IMG/VR virus record: IMGVR_UViG_3300047994_000087
Location: 82,742-146,741 of that record
Origin: a virus
Reading direction: 5' to 3' (one strand)
DNA length: 64,000 nt
The notes below the pieces were generated by a model that did no database searches, was not told where the DNA came from, and saw only the letters and a list, made by a program, of their open reading frames with translations. The position numbers were made by a program, and so were the translations under genes. The first letter of the stretch is position 1, and the number at the start of each line of letters is the position of its first letter. Positions 13,182 through 21,622 of this stretch are shown here, piece by piece.

Positions 13182-14029
13182 GCCGGTTGCTCCCACGGAA
13201 GGACAGTGATGTTTTCGTCTGCCAAATATTTCCTGTACTGCTTCCATCCTTTGAAATTGCCCAGGTAACCTCCATCGTATGAGGAGGCTGCGTGCTCTAG
13301 TGCGGACCCATGCATCGGACGACTCTTACACAGTTGGTCGTGGAGGGCCTTGTCCTTTTCTCTGCTGGGATGAGTGCCGTCGTGGTTTAAGTAGGACACT
13401 CGTGCGCATCTAGCTACTGAGCACTCTATAAGCTCTTGTATGTCGTCCCCATGCTCTTCAAAATCTTCCCACTCTAACTGATTAATAAAAGGAAGATGCC
13501 AGCGACCATAATCAAGTAGCTTCGGTACAGAAGCTCTATACGCTTCCCTCATATCTCTGGCTAACAGGGCGATGTGTGGCTCAGCCATGGGGTGATCACG
13601 CAGAGCAAAGAAATTGGCGTAATCAGTTGCTGACAAGACAATCTTTGTGAACATCCAGCTCTCCAATAACCTGTTTACGGTCTGCTTGTGCAACCCATAA
13701 TCAAGTAGCCGTTGTGCTCTGTCCACAGCTGCATCCCTGGCTTCAAGCCATGTGATTTTGCATGCCTCAATGGTCTCTGAATCTAACTCTTCTCCTGCCT
13801 GCATGCCAGGTTTATTAGAGCCCCAATGAATAGGAATGAATGGTTCTTCAACCACTTGCTTGATCATTTTAGCTACAGGGATGGCACGGCTGCTGGAGGC
13901 GTTCCTACTGAACATCCTGTGAGTATTAAATTCACTCAGCACTATACGAGGCAGTGTCAGAACAAAGGTGGTGAGCCGATCTCCTTTAGGATTGACTGAG
14001 TCACAGATTACTTGTGCTGATATTTTCAT
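13178..14029 (-). CDS. thyX: Flavin-dependent thymidylate synthase ThyX
   Basis: 283 residues. The ThyX motif is present in the variant form THRMFSRNASSSR (36-48; usual RHRxxSxNExSxR), with LPRIVLSEFN before it, and later VARCARVSYLN and HGSALEHAA, which position dUMP and FAD in the family. Makes dTMP from dUMP with methylene-THF and FADH2, raising the phage dTTP supply. Start ATG at 14029. The changed His/Glu positions deserve a structural check, but other large phages carry similar variants. Confidence 0.8.
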   Translation of the reverse strand: MKISAQVICDSVNPKGDRLTTFVLTLPRIVLSEFNTHRMFSRNASSSRAIPVAKMIKQVVEEPFIPIHWGSNKPGMQAGEELDSETIEACKITWLEARDAAVDRAQRLLDYGLHKQTVNRLLESWMFTKIVLSATDYANFFALRDHPMAEPHIALLARDMREAYRASVPKLLDYGRWHLPFINQLEWEDFEEHGDDIQELIECSVARCARVSYLNHDGTHPSREKDKALHDQLCKSRPMHGSALEHAASSYDGGYLGNFKGWKQYRKYLADENITVLPWEQPA

Positions 14030-14743
14030 TTACTCTTCATCCTCCGCATGTTCGGCATCGAATCGGCTCCACGGAATTTTCACACGGGTACTTATTGACT
14101 CATAGGACGTGAGACCATATTGTTTGATCCAACCATCCAGGTAGGCTTGCATCTCTGTAATTGCTTCATCTGGTATGTGGTCATAGGCGTCTTCATACAT
14201 CTGTTCCGTTTCGTCTTGAATCAAACGATCAGCGTCAAAACTCATATGAACTTCACGTGTCAGGTGAGCATACTTAGGACGCCTCTCCCTATGATAACCG
14301 GCCTGCTCGTTTTCATAGTCACACTCATAGGTATTGTCGTGAATGGACTCCATCATTTCGTCCATGTCGTCGTAATAGTCATCTCCAACATTCAAGCAGT
14401 AGGGATGGTTAGGGATCTCCTCTTCCGATACGACCTTGATTTTCCCTTCTGCAATCTGCTTTTCCTCTAAGCATTCAGAACACAATTCCCCAACATAAAG
14501 GTGCCAACGGGCAGCGCCACACCCGACACAATTCTTTTCTTTGTTCCGCTGCTCATAGGGCACGCAATGATGAATGTCGCCGTCAATATTTTCCTTGTGT
14601 TTATCCACTACCTTGCAATTGGAACAATACCAAACGTGCGACTCTTTCATAGAGCCATCTTCAGTCTGATGGAACAAGGGCATGGCCTTTGTCACCACGT
14701 ATGGTTTTGGTTCAGGAGTTACTGATTTGTGTCGTTGCATCAT
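14030..14743 (-). CDS. Zinc-binding hypothetical protein, 237 aa
   Basis: Two Cys clusters (WYCSNCKVV; NCVGCGAARWHLYVGELCSEC) suggest two zinc sites in the first 95 residues. Strongly acidic middle (DDYYDDMDEMME). The C-terminal helix region (FDADRLIQDETEQMYEDAYDHI) resembles small phage proteins of unknown role. Starts on TAATG shared with the upstream stop. Confidence 0.65.
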   Translation of the reverse strand: MMQRHKSVTPEPKPYVVTKAMPLFHQTEDGSMKESHVWYCSNCKVVDKHKENIDGDIHHCVPYEQRNKEKNCVGCGAARWHLYVGELCSECLEEKQIAEGKIKVVSEEEIPNHPYCLNVGDDYYDDMDEMMESIHDNTYECDYENEQAGYHRERRPKYAHLTREVHMSFDADRLIQDETEQMYEDAYDHIPDEAITEMQAYLDGWIKQYGLTSYESISTRVKIPWSRFDAEHAEDEE

Positions 14744-14979
14744 TATGCTCTCCTATCTGCCCACGGAGGTCTTCTGCCGCTTTTGGCATAACTGTGGTAT
14801 CGCTGGGCCAGGGCTTCTGGATTACAGGCCACACGTCTCACTGCCGGATAGACCATGTCCAAATCTTCCGCCATGTACCTAAGAGCTAAACTTTGAGCAG
14901 CATATTCCGCCTTCAACCATTCGTTCTCGTCAATGGTGTGGCAGCTAAACCTGAAAAACTTACCAATGTTTTTCCACAT
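14743..14979 (-). CDS. Hypothetical protein, 78 aa
   Basis: Helical protein with basic ends (MWKNIGKFFRF; SGRRPPWADRRA). No family recognised. Couples to the zinc-binding gene downstream by TAATG. Confidence 0.6.
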   Translation of the reverse strand: MWKNIGKFFRFSCHTIDENEWLKAEYAAQSLALRYMAEDLDMVYPAVRRVACNPEALAQRYHSYAKSGRRPPWADRRA

Positions 14980-14980
14980 A

Positions 14981-15176
14981 TTAATTTACGCTCCAGTACG
15001 TAGTTGAGAAATTGGTGGCGCCTTGAGTCTTGAAGAACTTCATAGCTTCGTTCAGCAGCTCCTCAGTGGAGTAATGCCCTATGTGCAGGACATACGGGGC
15101 CTGTGGGCCATCCTGCTTCCTCACCTCAACATAAGCAGTCAATCTCCAGTATGCTTGATTGATTGATATTAGCCAT
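14981..15176 (-). pseudogene. Small gene broken by a 4-bp repeat
   Basis: ATG at 15176 follows AAGGA at 7 bases and reads MANINQ; a three-fold tetranucleotide run (TTGA on the plus strand, 15155-15167) then shifts the frame. Removing one unit gives MANINQAYWRLTAYVEVRKQ continuing to FSTTYWSVN, 63 residues, with a normal stop. The second frame has no start of its own before an internal GTG. Either slippage or a read error. Confidence 0.6.
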
Positions 15177-15187
15177 CTCTAAATCCT

Positions 15188-15517
15188 TCATTCGCAACTA
15201 TCCGTCAAACAATAGAACACTGATTTCAAAGTAAAGAACTTTGGTTGCACTGGCTCAGGATCGTTCTTCTCATACCAATCAAGCGTTCTTAGATGCCTGT
15301 CGTGGCCCTGTTGCATTCTTCTCTGTTGGTTACTCCAAGCACACCACTTATCGGCGTAGTTTATTGGCTTACGAGGAATCAAAATCTTATACAGATGAGG
15401 GAACTCTTGGCCCTCACTGATACTCAGAAGAGGAAAGATCTCCTCAATGGAATCATCCGGCCCAATGGCAAAGAACTCATCAGTGTTGTCGACATAGAAG
15501 TATTGATCGCCAGTCAT
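15188..15517 (-). CDS. Hypothetical protein, 109 aa
   Basis: MTGDQYFYVDNTDEFFAIG start chosen because its ATG shares the A of the upstream TGA. Mixed alpha/beta protein with a LYKILIPRKPINYADKW segment. Not recognised; co-translated with the SLOG gene. Confidence 0.62.
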   Translation of the reverse strand: MTGDQYFYVDNTDEFFAIGPDDSIEEIFPLLSISEGQEFPHLYKILIPRKPINYADKWCAWSNQQRRMQQGHDRHLRTLDWYEKNDPEPVQPKFFTLKSVFYCLTDSCE

Positions 15518-15876
15518 CAGTCCTCCCCCGCTGCTTCGAACACCATGATCCCCAGTCTCTCTGCCTGTAGTTGGCAATCAGCAGTCCCACGGCCACCAGG
15601 AAAAACAACGAGCATATCCACATCCTTGTCTAACATTTCCAGCATTTTGTAATTCCGAATGACTCCAGCGCCACGCCCGTACTTGCCCCAATTTGCTTTT
15701 ACGGTTTGATGCTCTACGTCTCTGTCCATCGCCCAATAACGACCCAAACGATCAGCCCCTTTCGCACCGCCCTCAATGAGTAATTCAATAGGCTCTGAGG
15801 CGTGCACTTCATCGAGAGCCTTGTACAAGAACTCCTTATCGTCGTAAGTGCGGCCTCCTGTAACAACGACCTTCAT
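15517..15876 (-). CDS. SLOG-family (DUF2493-like) protein
   Basis: 119 residues from the ATG at 15876 (TGATG overlap). Opening MKVVVTGGRTYDD, then LLIEGGAKGADRLGRYWA, ANWGKYGRGAGVIRN and LVVFPGGRGTADCQ, the motif series of YspA/DUF2493 proteins of the SLOG (DprA/LOG-like) superfamily, which bind nucleotides or nucleotide derivatives. In some bacterial systems SLOG domains sense signalling nucleotides; here the role is unknown. Confidence 0.82.
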   Translation of the reverse strand: MKVVVTGGRTYDDKEFLYKALDEVHASEPIELLIEGGAKGADRLGRYWAMDRDVEHQTVKANWGKYGRGAGVIRNYKMLEMLDKDVDMLVVFPGGRGTADCQLQAERLGIMVFEAAGED

Positions 15877-16139
15877 CAAACACCCTTTATGCAACGATAG
15901 TCATGGATGCCTGCACGTCCTTCGGACACTGCTTCTGCCTCAAGATACTCCTGGCAGAAAATGAGTATGCCCTCTGTTGATCGTCTCACAGCAAGATCTT
16001 CTCCACACCCAAACTTGTCGTAGTAGCCAATGGAGTATTGGTCACCATCCTCGGTTGGCTGGTGTGCATCTAAATAAACATTCTCGTGCTTAAGAAGCAC
16101 ATGCATGACGGCACGTCCAAGTGTTTCGTATGCATTCAT
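15876..16139 (-). CDS. Hypothetical protein, 87 aa
   Basis: Compact protein with YSIGYYDKFGCGEDLAVRR in the middle. Overlaps both neighbours by one base and so belongs to the SLOG operon. No function visible. Confidence 0.62.
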   Translation of the reverse strand: MNAYETLGRAVMHVLLKHENVYLDAHQPTEDGDQYSIGYYDKFGCGEDLAVRRSTEGILIFCQEYLEAEAVSEGRAGIHDYRCIKGV

Positions 16140-17470
16140 TACCAGACTCCTGTGTAGTGCGCTATGACGGTAGCCGACACGCTGACTAGCACGACGTACA
16201 AAACTACAACAGCATCTAATACTACCTTCATGTTACTGAGGGTTTCTGTGTAGCTCTCAAGTAACTCATTAATCTGCGAAAGAGGTTCATCAAACACTGA
16301 AGCAATCTGATCCTGCGGCACTATGGTTGCCCTACTGGTCACCTTATCTAGCAAGTCACTAAGCAGGCCATGTGCAGCGTCTTTGTACTCTAACTTTTCC
16401 AAGCTCCTAATGTCGACTGGCTCATTTTGCTTATCTTCAATGGAATTGTCTTTAGCAACACGCTCTGTGTATGTTTGAACTGTTGCCTCATGTTGTGCGG
16501 CAAGTTCTTCAAGCTCTTTAACAGCTGCATCAGCCTTCGAACCAGTCCACTTAATACGAGTAATTCCTTCCTCTGCATCGTGTGTTGTCGTGAACACTTC
16601 CTCAGCAGCCACTTCCTGCACACTCGCACGTTTCTTGTATTTCTTCTTTATCTTAGCTGGCTTCACGTCTTTGAATGAATCAATAACCCACGTACCTTGA
16701 GCCTTAGTAGACTTAGGGTCCTTGTGCGCGTCAATCTTACCTGCCGCAATCAGGGTACGAAGTGTGGTGTCTGACATGTTCATGTAATCAGCCGCATTTT
16801 TTAATGACATCATGAGAGATGTGTCTTTCTGCTTCTTCACAGATACTCCTTGGGCTTTCTTACCCTTATGTGTTTTCTTAATTGGCTCATAACTACTGAA
16901 CACCTTCTTAACGACAGAAGGATCTGAAACGTCTATACTCCATCTATCAAACTCAAGACCGTTTTCATCGTTCGCCTTTTCCCAGCGAACAGGGAGCAGT
17001 CCTCTGCGACAGCAATCAGTTATCTTGTCCTTTGAAAATCCGAAATTCGTGCACACATGATGTGCTGTGTGCCAGTATCGCCCATCCTGGGAGGGGTCGA
17101 ACACCACAATGTTTCTACCGTGTTTATACACAGTCTCACGTGCGCTAACTGGAATCGCTCTGTATGATCCTGTGTTCGGTTCAATTGTACTCTGCATCAC
17201 TTCCTGTTCCTTTACCACTGGGGGCACAAGTCTAAGTTCTGGCTGTTTACTGACTGGCAACGTCTCAATTACATCCCACTCTGAGTTGGGAGCTACTAGG
17301 TGTGCTCGTCTCAATACAGAATAAACATAGTTTGTGTTGACACCTTGTTTCTTTGCAATGTCGACTACGTGTTTTCCATTTTCAAAATCTTCAACAATGC
17401 ATTCTTCTGTCCAGTCGATGTCATCACGAGTGTGATTCCATGCAGCAAACTGTTTATCCAACTTCTTCAT
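16139..17470 (-). CDS. Multi-HTH protein with C-terminal membrane helix
   Basis: 443 residues from the ATG at 17470 (GGGTAGG before it; a GTG 12 bases upstream is possible). HTH-like stretch near 30-50 (HVVDIAKKQGVNTNYVYSVL), a second near 215-260 (MMSLKNAADYMNMSDTTLRT then AAGKIDAHKDP, like MerR/excisionase HTH_17), Lys-rich linkers, and a final hydrophobic segment VVLDAVVVLYVVLVSVSATV. A DNA-binding protein tied to the membrane is unusual; it may tether DNA or regulate genes. Confidence 0.65.
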   Translation of the reverse strand: MKKLDKQFAAWNHTRDDIDWTEECIVEDFENGKHVVDIAKKQGVNTNYVYSVLRRAHLVAPNSEWDVIETLPVSKQPELRLVPPVVKEQEVMQSTIEPNTGSYRAIPVSARETVYKHGRNIVVFDPSQDGRYWHTAHHVCTNFGFSKDKITDCCRRGLLPVRWEKANDENGLEFDRWSIDVSDPSVVKKVFSSYEPIKKTHKGKKAQGVSVKKQKDTSLMMSLKNAADYMNMSDTTLRTLIAAGKIDAHKDPKSTKAQGTWVIDSFKDVKPAKIKKKYKKRASVQEVAAEEVFTTTHDAEEGITRIKWTGSKADAAVKELEELAAQHEATVQTYTERVAKDNSIEDKQNEPVDIRSLEKLEYKDAAHGLLSDLLDKVTSRATIVPQDQIASVFDEPLSQINELLESYTETLSNMKVVLDAVVVLYVVLVSVSATVIAHYTGVW

Positions 17471-17484
17471 TTGCCTACCCACAA

Positions 17485-17757
17485 CTACACCGCCTTCGGA
17501 TAAAGAACATCAAGAGCTGCCTCAGATGCCTTATAACGCTCTATAAATTCAATCAGCTGTCTGTTGCTGTCTACTGTTTCGGAAGCACGCGACTGAACAG
17601 CTTCTCTCTGGTGTCTGACCTTACGTGCCATGACTATGTCGTCTCCAGACGCAACTTCAGCACATACAAGGTAACTAACAGCTTCATTCAAGAAGCTGGC
17701 AGCTCGTTCTAAAAAATAGGTTGCCTGAATAAGATCGTCTTCAACTACTTTATGCAT
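17485..17757 (-). CDS. Hypothetical helical protein, 90 aa
   Basis: ATG at 17757 overlaps the upstream stop (ATGA). Mostly helix: ATYFLERAASFLNEAVSYL, then a basic region and IEFIERYKASEAALDVL. No family. Confidence 0.62.
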   Translation of the reverse strand: MHKVVEDDLIQATYFLERAASFLNEAVSYLVCAEVASGDDIVMARKVRHQREAVQSRASETVDSNRQLIEFIERYKASEAALDVLYPKAV

Positions 17758-17942
17758 CACTTGATCTCCTTGTAATCCCACCGAAAAATACTATCAAGCA
17801 CGTATTCTCTGAGAACTTCTTCAATATAATCATCACGCTCCTGAGCATTCAGATCTTCTAATTCACTGTCTTCTATTTCAACAGTCTGTCGCTGAGTGCA
17901 ACCAACAAGGCCATTACTCACTGACACTTCAAACTTTGCCAT
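17757..17942 (-). CDS. DUF7167-like small phage protein
   Basis: 61 residues starting MAKFEVSVSNGLVGCTQRQT and continuing VEIEDSELEDLNAQER, a start I associate with a conserved phage family (kfeVsvstgyvG...eieid). Function unknown. The assignment rests on one motif. Confidence 0.62.
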   Translation of the reverse strand: MAKFEVSVSNGLVGCTQRQTVEIEDSELEDLNAQERDDYIEEVLREYVLDSIFRWDYKEIK

Positions 17943-17945
17943 GGT

Positions 17946-18167
17946 TTACCTCTTCCCTATAAAGGCCTTCTTACTCTGAGCACAGGACGGCAAACGCCTT
18001 GGAAGTTGCAACTCCACTCCGCAATTTGTGCAATTCCCAAATAGATCGTCTGTCGCAAGGTGGGCAGCTATCCATGGGTGATTAGAGCAAGGCTCAGCAC
18101 ACAACGGACACATGAACCAATTACGCTCCAGGTCGTCCAGAGCTAAGTAAGTCTTTTCTTTCTTCAT
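17946..18167 (-). CDS. Double zinc-knuckle protein, 73 aa
   Basis: MCPLCAEPCSNHPW and GNCTNCGVELQ give two C-x2-C pairs about 26 residues apart, a zinc ribbon. Basic C-terminus (CAQSKKAFIGKR). Possibly nucleic-acid binding. Confidence 0.68.
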   Translation of the reverse strand: MKKEKTYLALDDLERNWFMCPLCAEPCSNHPWIAAHLATDDLFGNCTNCGVELQLPRRLPSCAQSKKAFIGKR

Positions 18168-18175
18168 ACCAATTC

Positions 18176-18370
18176 CTACCGTCTCAGGTCATTCAGTTCC
18201 TGCTGCGCCTCATAGAGCTTGTAGTCCAATGAGCGGAACACTTCAGCTACATCCTCTCTGGCTCTGTCTAAATCGACTTCCTCAAACTTTCCAGGGTTGA
18301 ACGTGTGCGCCTTGGCCTTCTTTATCAGATGGTCTAACAGCTGCAAAAACTCAGCTTCAGTAAGACTCAT
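18176..18370 (-). CDS. Hypothetical helical protein, 64 aa
   Basis: ATG at 18370 reads MSLTEAEFLQLLDHLIKKAK; the alternative upstream start would overlap the previous gene. Ends in a coiled-coil-like helix (YEAQQELNDLRR). Confidence 0.58.
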   Translation of the reverse strand: MSLTEAEFLQLLDHLIKKAKAHTFNPGKFEEVDLDRAREDVAEVFRSLDYKLYEAQQELNDLRR

Positions 18371-18383
18371 CTGGCTTACCCCG

Positions 18384-18908
18384 TTATAACATGTCACCTC
18401 GCAACAATCCTGATGTTATGTTGAGCTTGTCTTGTAATTCGCAAATATCTCCCCAACTTCCATAGTCTGGCTCCAGGCCATTAGCGTTTAGTTTGCGTAT
18501 GTGCTTAGAAAGCTGTCGACGGAATAGCATATTCAAATTTATCCAATGTTGTTCTCGCTCACGCAATTCTTTTAAATTGGCACGGTCAAGTCGAATTTTT
18601 GCTATGCGATGTCTGTAATGAATTTCAAACTGAGGATCAGTCGCCATCTTCTCCTCTGCCTGTTCTCGCAGTAACTCCCAGTTAGGCTCTGGTTGCCCAG
18701 CATAATAAATCTCATCAATCACGCAGCCTACTTCAAAGTCATGAAACAAAGTCTCACAATCTTGCTCTAGCTGTTCGACATAATCTCTTACAGCCTTTTC
18801 AGCTGTGATAAGAGCACGTGCTGATTCTCCACACTCACTTTTCACATACCATGCATAGGCATCTCTGTAGTCTATAAGTAGTTGGTTAAAGGTTTTCTCT
18901 TCAGTCAT
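18384..18908 (-). CDS. Coiled-coil hypothetical protein, 174 aa
   Basis: Long helices rich in Glu, Arg and Gln (EQAEEKMATDPQFEIHYRHR; LDRANLKELREREQHW). No motif recognised. Confidence 0.65.
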   Translation of the reverse strand: MTEEKTFNQLLIDYRDAYAWYVKSECGESARALITAEKAVRDYVEQLEQDCETLFHDFEVGCVIDEIYYAGQPEPNWELLREQAEEKMATDPQFEIHYRHRIAKIRLDRANLKELREREQHWINLNMLFRRQLSKHIRKLNANGLEPDYGSWGDICELQDKLNITSGLLRGDML

Positions 18909-18919
18909 TTACCCTCTCC

Positions 18920-19018
18920 TCAAGCTTTCTTAAAGGCCGACCGCCTCATTTGCCATTCCAGTCGCTGATGTTGTTGGTCCGCAATACTTACGGAGTTCCG
19001 GTCAAATGGGGTTCTCAT
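18920..19018 (-). CDS. Putative microprotein, 32 aa
   Basis: MRTPFDRNSVSIADQQHQRL and a basic end RRSAFKKA. ATG overlaps the upstream stop (ATGA) and GGAAG lies nearby. Supported by position more than by sequence. Confidence 0.45.
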   Translation of the reverse strand: MRTPFDRNSVSIADQQHQRLEWQMRRSAFKKA

Positions 19019-19305
19019 ATCTTCTTCCACCTAGCTAAGTGGTCGTACTCACCATCAGGATCAGTGGGCACGCCATTGTTTCCCCAGCCAAACACAGTTT
19101 CAAACGGAATCTTACTTACGGCAAACTGCCACAGTCCTTGTCCCCATTCACCAATAGCTCTACACTTTCTGACATCCGCACCCCAAGTGACAACAGACAC
19201 AAGTCCGTCTTTGTGGACAGACAAGAGAACTATTCCAGTACAATTACGTTCCTTTGCTAGCTTCTCTATTGTCTTGATGCCAACGGGGGCACGAGATTTA
19301 GTCAT
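19015..19305 (-). CDS. Hypothetical protein, 96 aa
   Basis: Alpha/beta pattern: KTIEKLAKERNCTGIVLLSV, then LVSVVTWGADVRKCRAIGEW. Resembles small conserved phage proteins that begin with a lysine-rich helix and a TWG strand, but I cannot name the family. Confidence 0.62.
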   Translation of the reverse strand: MTKSRAPVGIKTIEKLAKERNCTGIVLLSVHKDGLVSVVTWGADVRKCRAIGEWGQGLWQFAVSKIPFETVFGWGNNGVPTDPDGEYDHLARWKKI

Positions 19306-19307
19306 TG

Positions 19308-19709
19308 TTATACCGCCAGCAGCTCAAGTTCAGAGATCTGCTTACGAATCTCATCCAGCGATTGGCTGGTGATGTTCTCATTTTCTTTGGCCGCTGCGAT
19401 CTCTTTCAAGTGAGCTAGCTTAGCAGCATTGGCTGCTCTGGTCTTGTTAGCCTCATTCTGTGCAACCTTGTGTTAAATCACGTGCTTCAGAATGTCCAGA
19501 CGTAAATCATTATTAGTTGCAGTCTTTCTTTTAACTGAAGTAGGTATGAACGATTCCACTTCTTCCTCGCGTAGTTGTGCATTGACCTTACGAGCAATAG
19601 CATCAAGCGCGTTGAGGTTAAGCTCATATAGATCTTCAGTGGCCAGTCTTCCTTGTGGTGCGTCGAAACGCAGTTTTAGCTTCGCAGCCTGTTCAAACAT
19701 ATTAGTCAT
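19308..19709 (-). pseudogene. Conserved phage protein with in-frame TAA
   Basis: 133 codons with TAA at codon 79 (19473-19475). The first part (MFEQAAKLKLRFDAPQGRL, TEDLYELNLNALDAIARKVN, LDILKHVI) and the second (HKVAQNEANKTRAANAAKL, SLDEIRKQISELELLAV) together match the layout of a widespread small phage protein in which the KHVI helix runs straight on. CAA to TAA is the likely change. The truncated 78-aa product could still be made. Confidence 0.68.
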
Positions 19710-19741
19710 GTGTAATTTTAACTCCTTATTACTGTTGTTAG

Positions 19742-21247
19742 TTAGGTTTCCAAAAGTGGGTAGTATTCCTCTCCACGTAATCCAAACATCGAAGCAATGG
19801 CATTGTAACCAGTACGTTCCTGTGGTTTACCGAACAGTTCCCCTGTTACCGGATCGATAGGCCTTAAATCGTTAGCTACTTCCATCCAATACTCCTTAAA
19901 ATGCCCATCTGGTTCTGGTGTTGAATTGATTGCTCTCACCATAGTCATAGTGAGTTCAGTACCTTTAATTTCTTTATCCCACAACTCAAGCACGGGATTT
20001 TTAAAGCGCTCTTTCCCTGGAAGAACCCCCGGAAGCTTGTCTTCCCTATGTACTAGAACTGCATTACCTTCTCGGATGTAACGCTCCGCTGTAAATCGTT
20101 CCAACATAGCTCTCTTAATCTCTTGATTGACCTCTGTGTCAATTTTATCCACTGTGATTTGTTCTGGGTTAGTGATAATCCAAGAGTTGTACTCGTCAAA
20201 GAGGACACCGTGCCAAGAATAAACACCATAAGTATCAGCGTATTCCAAGGCGGGAAGTGCTTCATGATGAAGTCTCCCACCATGGGTGTCTACCCTAACA
20301 GCAGTCGGAAAATCCGATACAATACAAATATTCTCGTAAGGCCAGAACATATGGACTTCTTGTCCAAGCTCGTCCCAAAGTTCTAAATCAGCTTTATCTT
20401 GAGCTTTGTATTCGACCCCAAGAACATCTCCAGCAAATTTATAATAAGCAATCCAGTTTACCCACCAATTCATAAACCATCGACCGCCCAAAATCTTTTT
20501 GGCCAATTCTGGAAGGCTGCTCCTAAGGCTGCTCTCAAGGCTGCTCCCAAGGCTGCTCCCAAGGCTGCTCCTAAGGCTGCTCTCAAGACTGCTCCTAAGG
20601 CTGCTCTCAAGACTGCTCCTAAGGCTGCTCCCAAGGCTGCTCTCAAGGCTGCTCCTAAGGCTGCTCTCAAGGCTGCTCCTAAGGCTGCTCTCAAGGCTGC
20701 TCCTAAGGCTGCTCCAAAGGCTGCTCTCAAGGCTGCTCCAAAGGCTGCTCCCAAGGCTGCTCCAAAGGCTGCTCCAAAGGCTGCTCCCAAGGCTGCTCTC
20801 AAGACTGCTCTCAAGACTGCTCCTAAGGCTGCTCCAAAGGCTGCTCCTAAGGCTGCTCCCAAGGCTGCTCTCAAGGCTGCTCCAAAGGCTGCTCTCAAGG
20901 CTGCTCCAAAGGCTGCTCCCAAGGCTGCTCCCAAGGCTGCTCCAAAGGCTGCTCCCAAGGCTGCTCCCAAGGCTGCTCTCAAGACTGCTCCTAAGGCTCA
21001 TTTCATTTTTAAGTAATTCAGTGGCCTTCGGCCACAATGCTCCAATCATACAGGCCTGAAAAGGTGATTGAGCATGAATAATCAAAGGCTTTTCTTTCCC
21101 TAATCTTGCGTACAACCTAGTGATCAATTCCTCAACACGTACTTGATCCATGGGCTCTGTTCGATACCCAATCTGTAAATATTTTTCAAACCAAACTGGC
21201 ACCTGAGCTTCTTGCTCTGTCGTCATTTTCTCAATAAGGGTTTTCAT
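19742..21247 (-). CDS. DUF6745-like protein with Ser-Ser-Leu repeats
   Basis: 501 residues. The N-terminus (MTTEQEAQVPVWFEKYLQIG, RTEPMDQVRVEELI, HAQSPFQACMIG) and C-terminus (LRGEEYYPLLET) resemble DUF6745 proteins, which I remember with SQL or SSL repeats in cyanobacteria and other bacteria. Residues about 83-245 are some 40 units of S-S-L-[W/G/E/R], coded by a 12-bp repeat, followed by a conserved domain with FMNWWVNWIAYYKFAGDVLG. The repeat may form a helical or solenoid stalk. Function unknown. Confidence 0.75.
   Translation of the reverse strand: MKTLIEKMTTEQEAQVPVWFEKYLQIGYRTEPMDQVRVEELITRLYARLGKEKPLIIHAQSPFQACMIGALWPKATELLKNEMSLRSSLESSLGSSLGSSLWSSLGSSLGSSLWSSLESSLWSSLESSLGSSLRSSLWSSLRSSLESSLESSLGSSLWSSLWSSLGSSLWSSLESSLWSSLRSSLESSLRSSLESSLRSSLESSLGSSLRSSLESSLRSSLESSLRSSLGSSLGSSLESSLRSSLPELAKKILGGRWFMNWWVNWIAYYKFAGDVLGVEYKAQDKADLELWDELGQEVHMFWPYENICIVSDFPTAVRVDTHGGRLHHEALPALEYADTYGVYSWHGVLFDEYNSWIITNPEQITVDKIDTEVNQEIKRAMLERFTAERYIREGNAVLVHREDKLPGVLPGKERFKNPVLELWDKEIKGTELTMTMVRAINSTPEPDGHFKEYWMEVANDLRPIDPVTGELFGKPQERTGYNAIASMFGLRGEEYYPLLET
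20512..20999. repeat. 12-bp tandem repeat inside the DUF6745-like gene
   Basis: About 40 copies of AGCAGCCTTNNN (minus strand), where NNN is GGA/GGG, TGG, GAG or AGG/AGA. Other frames on both strands are also open (Lys-Ala-Ala-Pro and Leu-Leu-Pro-Arg runs) purely because of the period. The unit number is likely variable. Confidence 0.9.
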
Positions 21248-21248
21248 C

Positions 21249-21605
21249 TTAGTCTTGTACCTGTCTGCTCATCTGACTCAGAACACTAAACTCACGAGGC
21301 ATAATCACCTCATATGTGCCGACTGGAAGTGTCACTTTGTCATGCTCTTCATGCGTCAAAACAGCTTCCATTCCAAAACAAACTTCAAGGAATCTCCGTT
21401 GGTCTTCACTTACATACAATTCCGCTTCCTTTGGAGAAATAGCATGGGCATGTCCTGTAACCTCTCCATACGCAAGAATCACACGACCTTTATCATTTTC
21501 TACTTTCTTTACTGATACTGGTTTTGAATCAACTTTTCTTAGGAGAACATCTCCTTGACGGTACATAACCTGTTTGGTGCTATCAATTTCTCTTTCTACT
21601 GCCAT
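21249..21605 (-). CDS. Conserved protein next to DUF6745 genes
   Basis: 118 residues: MYRQGDVLLRKV, then RVILAYGEVTGHAHAI, VLTHEEHDKVTLPVGTYEVI and MPREF. I recall this motif series from small proteins beside DUF6745 genes in bacteria, so the pair probably moved together. The conserved GHAH and HEEH residues suggest metal binding. Function unknown. Confidence 0.72.
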   Translation of the reverse strand: MAVEREIDSTKQVMYRQGDVLLRKVDSKPVSVKKVENDKGRVILAYGEVTGHAHAISPKEAELYVSEDQRRFLEVCFGMEAVLTHEEHDKVTLPVGTYEVIMPREFSVLSQMSRQVQD

Positions 21606-21622
21606 TTGTATAATTCTCCCAA

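Noticed and set aside
20512-20999. Possible CRISPR array
   Set aside because: The repeat is a 12-bp tandem unit without spacers, inside a coding gene.
20399-21059. Long plus-strand frames rich in Lys-Ala-Ala-Pro or Leu-Leu-Pro-Arg opposite the repeat gene
   Set aside because: They exist only because the 12-bp repeat is open in several frames; no ribosome site and no non-repeat coding signal.
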